The position numbers were made by a program, and so were the translations under genes. Of a DNA stretch of 64,000 bases, positions 1-11,200 are shown piece after piece. The notes beneath the pieces are model-generated. The model saw only the letters and a list, made by a program, of their open reading frames with translations, ran no database searches and was not told where the DNA came from. This stretch comes from Dioscorea cayenensis subsp. rotundata (Eukaryota; Streptophyta; Magnoliopsida; Dioscoreales; Dioscoreaceae): NCBI RefSeq assembly GCF_009730915.1, contig NC_052473.1, positions 17,318,100-17,382,099 on the forward strand, given 5' to 3'. Position 1 is the stretch's first letter. Each line of letters opens with the position of its first letter.

Positions 1-74
1 TTTGGACGAAATTGTCCCTTGCGTGGGAAGTTGTGGCAAGTATGACAGGATTTGACTATAATGCCCTTGGGTGC

Positions 75-380
75 AATGAGTTTCTATTTAAAAATGAGGT
101 TTCTATTTAAAATATGAGGTATGAGGTTCTGTTTAAAAAATGAGTTTTCTATTTTAAAAAATGAGTTTTTTGTTTAAAAAAAATGAGTTTTCTGTTTAAG
201 AAATGAATTTTTTGTTAAAAAAAATGAGTTTTCTGTTTAAGAAATGAGGTTTTTGTTTAAAAAAATGAGGTCTCTGATTAAGAAATGAGTTTTCTGTTTA
301 AGAAATGAGTTTTCTGTTTAAGAAATGAGATTTTTGTTTAAACAAATTAGGTCTCTGTTTAAGAAATGAGTTTTTTGGGG
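75..380. repeat. Minisatellite of 20-21 bp units, left block
   Basis: About 14 head-to-tail copies of a 20-21 bp unit close to TGTTTAAGAAATGAGTTTTC. They vary mainly in the A-run length and at the GTTTTC/GGTCTC positions. The block stops abruptly where the GC-rich island of the element begins. Confidence 0.85.
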
Positions 381-555
381 TGTATTTATCACCCCCAAAA
401 TCTCTTTATTGCAGTTGGGCTGGGCCAGTGAGACAAAGCATGCGGCTCACAATCACAGTCACGTTGCATGAAAAATGGGATTTCGAACCCTAGAATTTTG
501 ATCTCCACCTCGATCTAGATCTCGATCTTACCAGAGAAAAAGGTGCAACCTTTCG

Positions 556-1027
556 ATGCCTTCGCTCGAAGACGAGGAGCGCGCGGTCTTCCCCGAGGTC
601 GACGACAAAGAAGATGAAAGAGATGAGGTCGACGACAGGGAAGACGATGAAGACGAAAAAGGCGAGATCGAACCCTCATCGGCATCGCTTCCTCCCTCCG
701 TTCCCGTCACCAACTTAGGCACCATGGATCCAAACCCCGGAATGATCCCTAACCCTAACCCTATTGCTATCCATGTTGCGGTCTCCGCAGTTGAGAATGG
801 TTCCGTTCAAGTTCAGCCCATCTTATCAGACGTCGCCACCGAAGGCCTCACCACTCCGACCGCCGAGGAACATCACCAACCGGATCGCCAACGCCGACAA
901 AGATTTCTCCTTTAAGACCCCACACGAGCAGGCCACCTTCGAGATCGCTCGCCAGATCTGGAGCTCAGCACTCAAGCGTTCGCGCAAGATCAGCGACAAT
1001 GAGACACTCAATGTCCCTACTCAATGA
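556..1027 (+). pseudogene. GC-rich reading-frame remnant inside Mutator-like element A
   Basis: Two overlapping frames look protein-like. Frame 1 (556-915) starts with ATG and encodes a very acidic Asp/Glu-rich stretch followed by a Pro/Asn segment. The frame two bases later (best from about 800 to 1027) encodes a segment containing NITNRIANADKDFSFKTPHE. This suggests one older coding sequence broken by a frameshift, or two exons without their intron. I do not recognise the family. The GC content is much higher than in the flanking AT-rich repeats, and the coding island ends exactly where the minisatellite resumes. This is the layout expected of a gene fragment carried by a Mutator-like element. 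Expression and function are unknown. Confidence 0.4.
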
Positions 1028-1470
1028 GGTTTCTGTTTAAAAAAATGAGGTCTCTGTTTAAAAAATAAGCTCTCTGTTTAAGAAATGAGTTCTCTGTTTA
1101 TATGCTTGTTTGTCTTTGTTTAACTATCGATGTTTCTGTTTAATATATTGCGTTTACGTTTAAAAAAGTGCTTAAATATCGTTGTTTCTATTTAAATATG
1201 TACGAGTGGTCAAGATTAATTGGTTTTTATATCTAGGATTAATTTATCACGTAAATATTTGTTTTTCTGTTTAAATATTAATGTTTTTGTTTTAAAAATG
1301 AGTTTTATGTTTAAAAAAATGAGGTTTTTGTTTAAGAAATGAGTTTTTTGTTTAAGAAATGAGGTTTTTGTTTAAAGAAATGAGCTCTCTGTTTAAGATA
1401 TGAACTCTCTGTTTAAGAAATGAGTTCTCTGTTTAAAAAATGATCTCTCTGTTTAAGAAATGAGTACATG
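1021..1470. repeat. Minisatellite of 20-21 bp units, right block
   Basis: The same unit family as at 75-380 resumes directly after the reading-frame remnant, in the same orientation. It runs to about 1470 and is interrupted around 1110-1290 by more diverged copies carrying TATCGTTGTTTCTGTTTAA-like sequence. Confidence 0.8.
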
Positions 1471-1637
1471 CAAAAAAGAATGCAAAAAAGTTTAAGGGCA
1501 TTGATGAAATTTCATAATGCAGGAGGTAAAAAGGAAGTGAAACAATAAAAGAAGGGATGTCTGAGGTATGCAAAACTCACAGGAGCTGTTTGGGAAGTTT
1601 TGAAATTATCGAGGGGTAAACAGTAATTTTCCCTTAT

Positions 1638-2442
1638 TATTATTATTATTATTATTAAAGATTCAATGTTTAGTATTTAACTAAAATTAATCTTTTTTAT
1701 TCCTTTGCCCTATTAAATAAAATAAAATTTTCAATTATTAAATTACAAGAAAAACTGAAAAAATAGCCTATAAATTATTAAATTATTAAATTTTTAAATT
1801 TGTGCATTTTAACTATATAATTATAGAAAATTTCGAACCTCTTATATTACAATTCATATTTAAGGTTCCTTGTGAGAGTTCAATGTGAGAATTACTTTTT
1901 GTTTTCCCCTCCAAAGTTGTATGGTGGTGAGATTATTCCTCAAGTGGTCAATTAAGCTACCGTATCTGATACACCTCTGTACCCACTTATCTTTTGCTTT
2001 ATTGTTTGTCGACTTTGTTAAAAAAATAATAATAATAAATAAAATGCAAAAGCAAAATTAAAAAAATAATTATTATAAGATGTATTCCTTACAATTATGA
2101 ACAATTAAATGTCAACATAGGGCCATTAAAAAAAATCAAATTTTTTTGGGAAATAAAAAATACAAATTTTAGATGTATTTAAATTAGTTTAAATAAATAA
2201 TAATTTTTAATAATTTAATTATTTCATATGAGTATAAAAATTAAAAAAAGAAAAAAAAGAAAATTTTTAACTATTTATTTATTTATAAAATAAATAAAAA
2301 TTTGGGCAACCATTCAAAACCAAACCATGTACTTGAAGAGAGAGAGACCATAGAATAGAGATAGCAAAAGAGGAGCAGCTTCGGAGGGGAGTCGCCGGAG
2401 TCGCCGGAGAGCCATCATTGCTCCGACCACCAGCCGTAGAAG
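1638..2442. other. Intergenic spacer and probable FAD6 promoter/5' UTR
   Basis: AT-rich, with a (TTA)n run at 1637-1660 and many A/T homopolymers. There is no coding potential. The last 120 bases turn GA-rich and then GC-rich (GAGAGAGAGACC, GTCGCCGGAG), as expected for a plant 5' UTR leading into the ATG at 2443. A possible TATA-like TATAAAATAAAT lies near 2282. No ATG occurs between there and the start codon except in AT-rich DNA upstream. Confidence 0.5.
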
Positions 2443-5400
2443 ATGGCGTGCTTCCTTGTTGATTCCATTCTCCATCTCTCCGTAATTATCCTGCTCTTCT
2501 TCTCAATCAATTTGATTAACAATTTTCTCCTTTTTTTTTTTTCTGATTTTTGTGTTTTTTTTTCCTTTTCCCCTGGATTTTAGGTTCCTCCTCGAAGTTC
2601 AGCTTGTAGTAATGGGTTGAGAAGCTCGAATGGTATGTTTATTGTGATTGTTGTTTAGAAATTTGCGTGGTGAGCTTAAAGATTGGATTTTTATTGCTAG
2701 AATTGTTTGCATTGTAGGGTTTATGGATGAGGTTTTATGTTTGTTTGCGCCTGAAATTAATTGTTGTATGAATGGTTTAATGATGGATTATTACAGTCTT
2801 TTACTGACTTTGCTAATAATTGATGGTGGTTTGGGCCACGTTAAAAATTAAAAAAAATAAAAAAAGGTAAAAATTAAAAAAAAAATTAAAAAATAAAGAA
2901 AGACAAAGAGAAAGAAGAAGAAGAGAGAGATTGAAGTAGATATACAATGACATATAGGGATTCTTAATTATGTGTTCTAGCATAGATATTGTGGCTTTAT
3001 GCTCATGAGTGTTGGATTTGGAGCTTAAGGAACTTACTTTAAATGGAAGATTTTATAACAACTTGTCTTTAAGTTTTAAGTGAATATCATTTGGCAAGCT
3101 ACATTGGTTCATATGTTGGACATGGTTCAGGCTGGAAGGAAATGAGCCATATATTCATAGTATAAAATCTTTAGGTTATAGCAATAGTGTTAAAAATGGA
3201 TGTTGTACATCCTAATTTATAAAATTGTGTTTTCCTTGAATATTGGGTTCTATTTCATGCCAAAATTCCAGCTTCATGTCTTGAAATGATTTCTTTTTGT
3301 CAGGTAGGGCATCAATTTGAAAATCTTTTTTAGTTGACGAGGTTGTATGAGTGGTTCTTTATGAAGGGGATTAAATATAATTGGATGAGATTAACTTTCT
3401 TTCTAATAAAATTCTTGTAAATTTGATTAGTCATTATGAATTTTCTGATATGACTTTCTGGCATTGTGTAGGCATATATTGCCTTAAATGGGGAAGATTG
3501 GACCAAAGAGGGGGAAAAAGGGTTAAGACAGCTAAATTTGTTCGAGCTGCTGTACTCCCCATTTCACCACCCTTGCTTGATGATGAGGAAAAAAGGAAGC
3601 AAATGTCTGAAAGCTATGGCTTTACACAAATTGGCGAACCACTTCCAGACAACGTCACTCTGAAAGATGTGATGGATACCCTGCCCAAAAAGGTGATATA
3701 GTTATATCATTCATTGAACCAAAGCTTGATAATTCTGACTGACTAATCACTTAAATTTTTTTGTGGATAGGTGTTTGAAATTGATGACATGAAAGCATGG
3801 AAGTCAGTTTTCATATCTGTCGCTTCTTATGCACTGGGGATCTTCTTGACTTCAAAAGCTCCCTGGTATTTGCTTCCTTTGGCATGGGCATGGACTGGAA
3901 CAGCCGCTACAGGGGTTAGTTTTCTTTTTCATGTTAGTTCAAAAGTAGTTTTCTGATGGCGTAAGCTTATGGTTCAATTGTTTAAATATTCTGCTAATTA
4001 ATTTCGAATCTTTCTAAAGTTTTTTGTGATAGGCCACGATTGTGCTCATAAATCATTTTCAAGGAATAAACTGGTTGAAGATATTGTTGGAACGCTTGCC
4101 TTTCTGCCTCTCATATATCCTTATGAGCCCTGGCGTTTCAAGCATGACAAACATCATGCAAAAACAAACATGTGTGTGTTCTGTTCTCTTTCCTGAATAG
4201 CTTTGATTTGCTGATAACTCTTTTTGTGGCCATTGATAAAATTTCTTAGCTTACTGTTTTTTTTCCAGATTGCATGTTATGTTTCATTTACTCCTAACAT
4301 GTTTTCACTGTGTTTTGTGTTCATGTCTTAGAAACTCTTTGTGATCTGTACATTTTCTCAATGGTGTCTTGATCTGCGTTTTGTTCCAAAAGCAAGATCT
4401 ATGATGTTATAGTCTTCCATTATGATCTTTTAAGATCTCATTCTGATCTCAATTCTTTTCCTAGCTACACTATTCTCTTCAAACCATTTACTACTTCTTC
4501 CTAAATGCTGATTGCATGTCACAAAACAAGATTGATTTGGACTTGTTGGAAGTTTGATAGATAATTGCGGTTTCCAGGATTATGATTTAGTTTTTGTAAG
4601 GCAATATGAGGAAATTAAAGCAGTATGTATTTACACCAGAAATAAGAGAAATATGGACAAAAGATATAAGATGAAAAGGTAGAAGTTGTAGGAAGAGAAA
4701 CGGAAGCAAAATGGAAGCTAAAGTTACTCGAGGCACATCATATATTGTTCCTAAAATTTTCTTTTGCTTTCAGCCCTGGCCAAACCTCAACTATTTTGGT
4801 TGTGTCACCTGTTTCAGACAGTGTTCTTGTTTTGGCCAGGATCATTATTAAAATAAAAACTAAGAAGTAAGTTACCATGTTAAAGTTTATGAAAACTATT
4901 TGAAAATATAGACTCCACTCTCAATGATAAGAAAATATATGCTATCATGGTCCCTTTCCTTCTTTTAGAAATTTGATGACATTCCTTTTTACAGGGTTTT
5001 CATAAAGTTTGATGATGAGATATTCTCTATTATGTTTTTTACTTGATGAATGTTTTGGTGTTACCCTCATATTGAGAAACTCATTACTGCTTGGGTAGAG
5101 ATCTGTTCTGTAGCAGTAACGAAATTTTGATCAATGTTGCCATCCTCCTAATGCATTTGCTTTTTCAGAATTGTTCACCATGATGATTTATTGTCTAAAA
5201 TCTTTTAAATCTCTTCTTCTGGGATCCAGAATCCTTTATGTACTTTCAATCTCCTTCACTGGCACAGCTTAACCACATAGTTCACTGAATCTCCAGGTTG
5301 TCAGAGGATACAGCATGGCACCCTGTCTGGAGAGATGAATTTGACTCTTCCCCTCTTCTGCAAAAGGCACTTATCTACGGATATGGTCCATTGCGGCCTT

Positions 5401-6862
5401 GGATGTCTATAACTCACTGGTATTCCACAATTTCATTAACTTTAATGTTTATGTCTAATTTAGCTTCCATTCATGATATTATGTCATTTATTTGTAATTC
5501 TACATGCATTTCTCACAAAAATTATCAAGTTTCTTATTAGGTTAATGTGGCACTTCGATCTGAAAAAGTTCAGACCGAATGAAGTTAGAAGGGTGAAGAT
5601 AAGCCTAGCATGCGTGTTTGCGTTCATTGCCATTGGATGGCCCTTGATCATTTATAAGACAGGAATCATTGGATGGTTCAAGTTTTGGTTCATGCCTTGG
5701 ATGGTGTATCACTTCTGGGTAATGTTTCTGGTCCACTTTTACTCCTAATCCACTCATTACACGATTGTTCTGGTTCAGGACCACAATGAGTATGTAGTGA
5801 CTGGTATTACTATACCGATTGCTGGATGTCTGTCATAGTTGCTTCCACTTCTATAACTGATGTCGGCTTCTCTAACAATGTCAGATGAGTACTTTCACAA
5901 TGGTCCATCACACCGCCCCACACATTCCTTTCAAAACTTCAGATGAGTGGGATGCTGCGCAGGCACAACTCGGAGGGACCGTACATTGTAACTATCCACG
6001 TTGGTACGTTGATTTGAATCACTTGTTCCTTTCAGTTATTTCTATTCCTGTGTAAGTTAGGTTTTTTATGGATTTACGATAGCTGGAAGAACATGAAGTT
6101 GAAAGAAATGAAAGTTCATCGCAAGTCTTTAGCACTGAGGAACCATGAAGATTGACAATCAACAGCACATTCTTCAGAACTGACTTTTGTTTCTTTGTTT
6201 TTTAACTTCTTCAAAAACAAAATTTAGTGGATTCTCTTAAGGGCAGTATGAATAATCAAGTTACAATGCAACTTAGGGCCTCAGAATTCATGTTACTATT
6301 CTAGATACCCTTCCAATTCTCTTCGCAAATGTGTTTCATGATCTCTTTTTCTGTGGCTTAGACTAGCCTCAGTAATGTGATAAATTCTAATTTTCTTGAA
6401 GGCGAAGCTAATCTTAAGTTCTTTATGCTTCTTCTCTAGTTTTTTGTATTTTGTCGCATACAAATTTAAAGATTGCTCGACTAATGCGACTTGCTTATAC
6501 AGGATAGAGATTCTTTGTCATGATATTAATGTTCATATCCCTCACCATATTTCTTCGAGGATACCTAGCTACAATCTTCGGGCAGCTCATAAGTCACTCC
6601 AAGAGAACTGGGGAAAGGTGATTCTCTTCTTTTTCAATGAAATTCCTCGTCATTATTCTCGATTCAATCATTTATTAACACTGAAAATTCACATCAACAG
6701 TATTTAAACGAAGCAAACTGGAACTGGCGTCTAATGAAGACGATAATGACCATGTGCCATATATATAACAAGGAGCAATACTACATCCCATTCGACGATA
6801 TTGCGCCGAAAGAGTCACAACCAATCAATTTCTTGAGGAAGGCGATGCCTGATTTCGCATGA
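2443..6862 (+). CDS. FAD6: Plastid omega-6 (delta-12) fatty acid desaturase, FAD6
   Basis: Exons: 2443-2481, 2584-2632, 3472-3692, 3771-3914, 4020-4171, 5297-5419, 5541-5718, 5885-6003, 6503-6617, 6701-6862. All introns are GT-AG and the phases close to 433 aa. The product is a plastid membrane diiron desaturase that converts 16:1/18:1 to 16:2/18:2 on glycerolipids, using ferredoxin. Three histidine boxes are visible: HDCAH (157-161), HDKHH (193-197) and HIPHH (353-357). Hydrophobic segments lie around residues 115-155 and 265-300. The first about 70 residues are Ser/Arg/Lys-rich with few acidic residues, consistent with a chloroplast transit peptide. Length and C-terminus (ending MPDFA) match the FAD6 family, which runs to about 440-450 aa. 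The start is the first ATG after the 5' UTR. The largest intron (4172-5296) shows nothing but AT-rich sequence. The gene appears intact. Confidence 0.95.
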
Positions 6863-8201
6863 TTATGTACTTGTTTATTGCTCGACATAATACATCCGGG
6901 AACTCCGAGAAGCATGCTCTTCTTCTTTGAGATGTATACCCCTAAAGTTTCGTACTTCATTTTGAATCAAATATCATTTTCTTCGACATGGCTGGCAAGG
7001 ATTGTTTAAGGCAGAGAGATGAGCAAATGACATGTTATGCTTTGGAGCATAAGAGCATTAGAGTGTAAAGTGTCAATTGCCAGCAATGTAAGAATTTGCT
7101 TTGCATAGCCATCTAATAGGCATAGCATAGCAATTTATTCTCGCTTCTCAGTTTTAGGAGTGTTCTATTTTATGTATAAAATTATATGATTTTAAGGTTA
7201 TGTTTGATTAATAAACAGGTTTAAATATTACTTTTAATTTGATTAATTTAATCAGTATAATAATCCTATGGACACGGTTCTGCGAGATATGACTCATCCT
7301 ATGAACTTATATTTATTTTATATAATAAATAAACAATAAAATTTATAAACTCATAACTAAAAATGAATTATATTTTAGCTTTGTGATAGTGGTATATCTT
7401 AGTTCAATGATAGTTACCACAGACCTGAATCACTGGATTATTATTATACATATACAAAGTTCAATATATTAATCTATAGTTCAAAAAAAAAATTATTTTG
7501 TTTTTTATTTTATTTTATTTTATTTTATTTTAAACAAACAACAAAAGAAAGATCCATTGCAAAATGCAAAGTAACCAATCAAGAAAGTAAACGAGTTAAT
7601 TTCGATGTAAATTTTAATATTAATAACAAAACATGAGAGCCTAAAATTTTAAATAAGGATTTAACAAATTATAACATTATCTGCACATACTCTTCAACTT
7701 TAAAACCAGACCAAACAAAAGAAATGTTCATGAGGAAACAAAAAAATTACACATTGTTAATTATCAGATAACAAGAATAACCAAACCAGTAAAAACATGA
7801 ATGAGCATCCACAAAGCATGCCTCTACAAAACCATCTGATCTAGACTTCCTCTTCTTTTTTTTTTCCTGATATCTTAATGCACTTTCACTACAATTCATA
7901 AACTCTGAATGATATATCAACATAAAACATTAAATAGACTTGGTTACAATAGCCTAAACTAAACATAGTCAGCTAGTCACAGCATATGGTCCACGACGTC
8001 ATCCATACCTCGCGGCTTCCTACCGTCCCTACAAACCACCTGCATGACCACTTCATTCTCATTCCGACGACTCGGCATCACGGGGGCGAGAAATGTCTAA
8101 CCAAGCAAGCAAAACATATCATGATCATAGTTACACCAAAGAAACAGATAAATAAAGGGGTAATTAACATGATCGTCGATGAACTCCAGTATCATTGTTT
8201 T
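6863..8201. other. Convergent 3' spacer between FAD6 and PDS5
   Basis: Holds the 3' UTRs of two convergent genes. FAD6 transcripts probably end within about 300 bases of 6862, and the PDS5 3' UTR lies at about 7850-8201. A (TTTTA)n pentamer run of about 6 copies occurs at 7505-7535. No gene or clear mobile element was seen; short open frames here are AT-rich and unconserved in appearance. Confidence 0.5.
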
Positions 8202-11200
8202 TTAACTATGTCCCTTTCTCCTCTGATTCTTTCCCGACATGGCTGGGTTTTCTCGCCCCTTGTCTGAATCCGTCGGTGTTTTCACAGCAGGAGTCGCTGT
8301 TTCTTCAACTTTTGCTTTCGCCTTCACCTTTGAGCCATTTGCATCATGTTTTCCCTCAGATGCAGGTGTTCTGGAGGCTTTGCGTTTGCGTCGGGATCTT
8401 TCTAAAGACATTTTGGATGTCACTTCTTTCAGTTTCTTATCGGTAGTAGCATCAACACTCCGAGTTTTGGCGGTGGTATCAACAGCTTTTTCAGCTGACT
8501 TGCTAGTGTTTTTGTTAGACTTGACATTCTTGACCTTCGTACCAGATTTGGAGACGTTGGCCTTCGGGTTGCTGTCAGCTTTTGGAGTTTCATACTTCGC
8601 CTTGATGCTTCCCATAGGAGTGTCATCCGAGATCGTCTCAGAGCTGTCATCCTTGGTATCTTTCCCAAGTTCTTCTTTGTTCTTGCTAGGTGTAGAACTG
8701 CTCTCCTGGAATTTGTTTAAAGGTTTCTCCTTAGGTTTGCCAGAAGGGGATTTGGGGGTCCTTTTTGTCGAACTTCCTTTCGGTCGACCTCTTGGTCTTT
8801 TACCACTGGCAAGCTTACTGCTGGACTCATCACCATCAGGCTGAGATTTACCCCTTGAAACATCACTGAAGATTGTACATGAATATTAGATTTAGAATTT
8901 GTCTCACTGAAGATTAATCTGATAAAAAAAAAATTGAGGTAAGAATCTACCTGTTTTCTGGCACGGGTTCCTTGGCCGGTTTAAACCCAGAATCTAAACT
9001 TTTCAATTTTTTGTTTCGCTGTTTGCTGGTTAAATGGAAATCAGATAAATACATGTCACAAAAAGCTTAATATAGAAAGCAAAAAGACACAGCAACTACT
9101 CAATGAGCAGTGGTATTGATTAACAAGTAGTCGAGATTATTGCATTGCATAAACATGAAGTGCTACCAAAGGGAAAAATACAGCCCAGTCAATCAATCAA
9201 GAAAAATGCAAATTATATGCAAAATATTCCATAACAAACAAAGAAAATACAAAAATAGAAGCGAAGTAAAGAATATGGGTTAATTAATTATCCAAACACA
9301 AGTCTTTATTTTATCTTTTTAGAAAAGGCAACCTCACACATTAATTAATGAGATCGACCAACCTTTACTGAAGGACCCTGGCGTTCATCTTTTCATAAAT
9401 TCTCTATGAAAATAAAAATTCCAAATGATGCAGTAGTCTAGAAAAAAAATATAAAGAAAACTATACCACCCATTAAATTAAAATGAGAAGCATTCACCAC
9501 TCAAGGTATCAAAAACAAGAATTGATTGTCTACTGTGATTTAGATGATTTGTCAAATAATAATTTACCAAACAACGAATGAATATAGCATATGCAAACCT
9601 AAGGTAGAAATAAAATGTTAGATATTTTTTCTTGTATCAGAAAATTCCTCAAAGAATATCACATGCAAGTAATTACTAAATGAAGAATTTACCCCTCCAA
9701 AGAACCTTCGAGACTCAAAGTTTCTTTGGCTTGGCCCTGATAAGAAAATAAACAAATCAAAAATCAGTTCACAAGTCATAACAGAAAAATACTGAAAGAC
9801 CAAGAACCCACCCCTTCTTTTGTTGAGCGACTTTCAATAAGCTTCCACCGCTCATCATTGAGAAAGAGCAACTCAACATCACCATCCTCATAATAAACCT
9901 GCAGTGACCAGAAACAACAAATTGAATGCAAAAAGTAAGAATCTTTACCTGCAGGAAAGACAATCACACTGCCGCCGAATAAAAGGTAAGAAAAATCACT
10001 ATGCACTATGCATGTGCATACCTTATGCCTCCTTGTAACAGGATCAAAAGAATCAATAGTACCATGATAAAATCTGCAGTTGAAATAAAATACTCTTTAG
10101 TTTTATTATGATTATCACTAAAATTTGCAACAAAAAATTTACATAGAAAAGTTAGCCAATGCACATGCACATGACCTTGCATTGACATCTCAGCGTTAGG
10201 AACATAAAAGACAACCATAAAACTGGCATGTTAAAACATATTAAGAATATCAAATGTCACATTGCCAGTTGAATTCTGAAATGAAGAGAGGTGGTTATTG
10301 AAATATAAACATATTTATACGTAGCATACAAGATTCAGAACCAACTCATGTCAAGAGTCACAAAGTAAAAATGAAATACTCTGGCAGAAAACTCAGATAA
10401 ATATATCTTACTCATTGTCATCAGGCCACCACACTTTAACCTTGGAACCAACAAGTTCCACACCAAGGTCTGTTTTAACATCTTCAGCTTCAAGAGTCTG
10501 ACATAAATAATAGATAAACAGACAACATGACTGGTGTTAGTAGAAAAGATGAAAACAGCATCCAGGTGATGATGACAATAACTTTTTATGCAGGAAATGT
10601 GTTGAATAAGCCTAGCAGCCAATAATAATATTTAAATAAATGTAAGAAAAAAAGTAGTCAACAAAAATAAATTAAATGCTCCGAGTTATAAGGGAATATA
10701 AACAAACATTTTATAAGGGACACCAAACACATTAAAGATAGATCTAACTTATAAATTGGCCCTCACAGATGATTCATTGCAATGAACCAAACATATCTCA
10801 CATCCACCAAAACTGGTTCAATTGATGCCTTTTGTCTTATCAGCACCATCAAATACAATAACGCTAATGCAATCAGAACTCTGTCAATCATTCAGTATCA
10901 ATCTAGCTTTGCATTAAATCAAGGGAACTCTTCACTAATTAGAGACAGATTAGTTGAAAACTGAATGTACAGTAATGATCCTTGCACTAAAAAGAATTAA
11001 CACTAGGAAAAAAACAACACAAACTAATATGCATTGATTTACAAGTGCAATATATTGTATGAAAATATCATTACCTCCTCCAGACCACTAGCACGTTTCC
11101 TGCGAGCTTTTCTCTTAACACTATCAGTCAAATGACTTTGCTCTCTGAGCATCTTACTCGCTGATTTCTTGGAAATCATATCCTATAAATAAAAAAAAAA

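Larger units (their letters stand above)
1..1637 (-). mobile_element. Mutator-like element A, 5' side cut by window edge
   Basis: The right end (about 1490-1637) is the reverse complement of the left end of the element at 19708: both read as GGGAAAATTACT, then TTTACCCC, then CCAAACA, then a stretch ending near CATCATTGCCC. The first 40 bases of the window are the reverse complement of about 22821-22862 of that element. The two are therefore the same family in opposite orientation, and about 140 bases of this copy's other terminus lie outside the window. The body consists of short TTTAAAC-bearing repeats flanking a GC-rich island at about 500-1027. Assignment to the Mutator-like group rests on long degenerate termini and on the zinc-knuckle-like peptide in the sister copy. 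No transposase is present here. The right flank is a (TTA)n tract, so no target duplication can be read. Confidence 0.6.

Noticed and set aside
75..1470. CRISPR-like array
   Set aside because: Units are contiguous 20-21 bp minisatellite copies without unique spacers, in a plant nuclear context.
8239..8844. 201-aa plus-strand open frame
   Set aside because: It is the antisense of the last PDS5 exon, whose minus-strand frame joins perfectly to upstream exons and contains an AT-hook.
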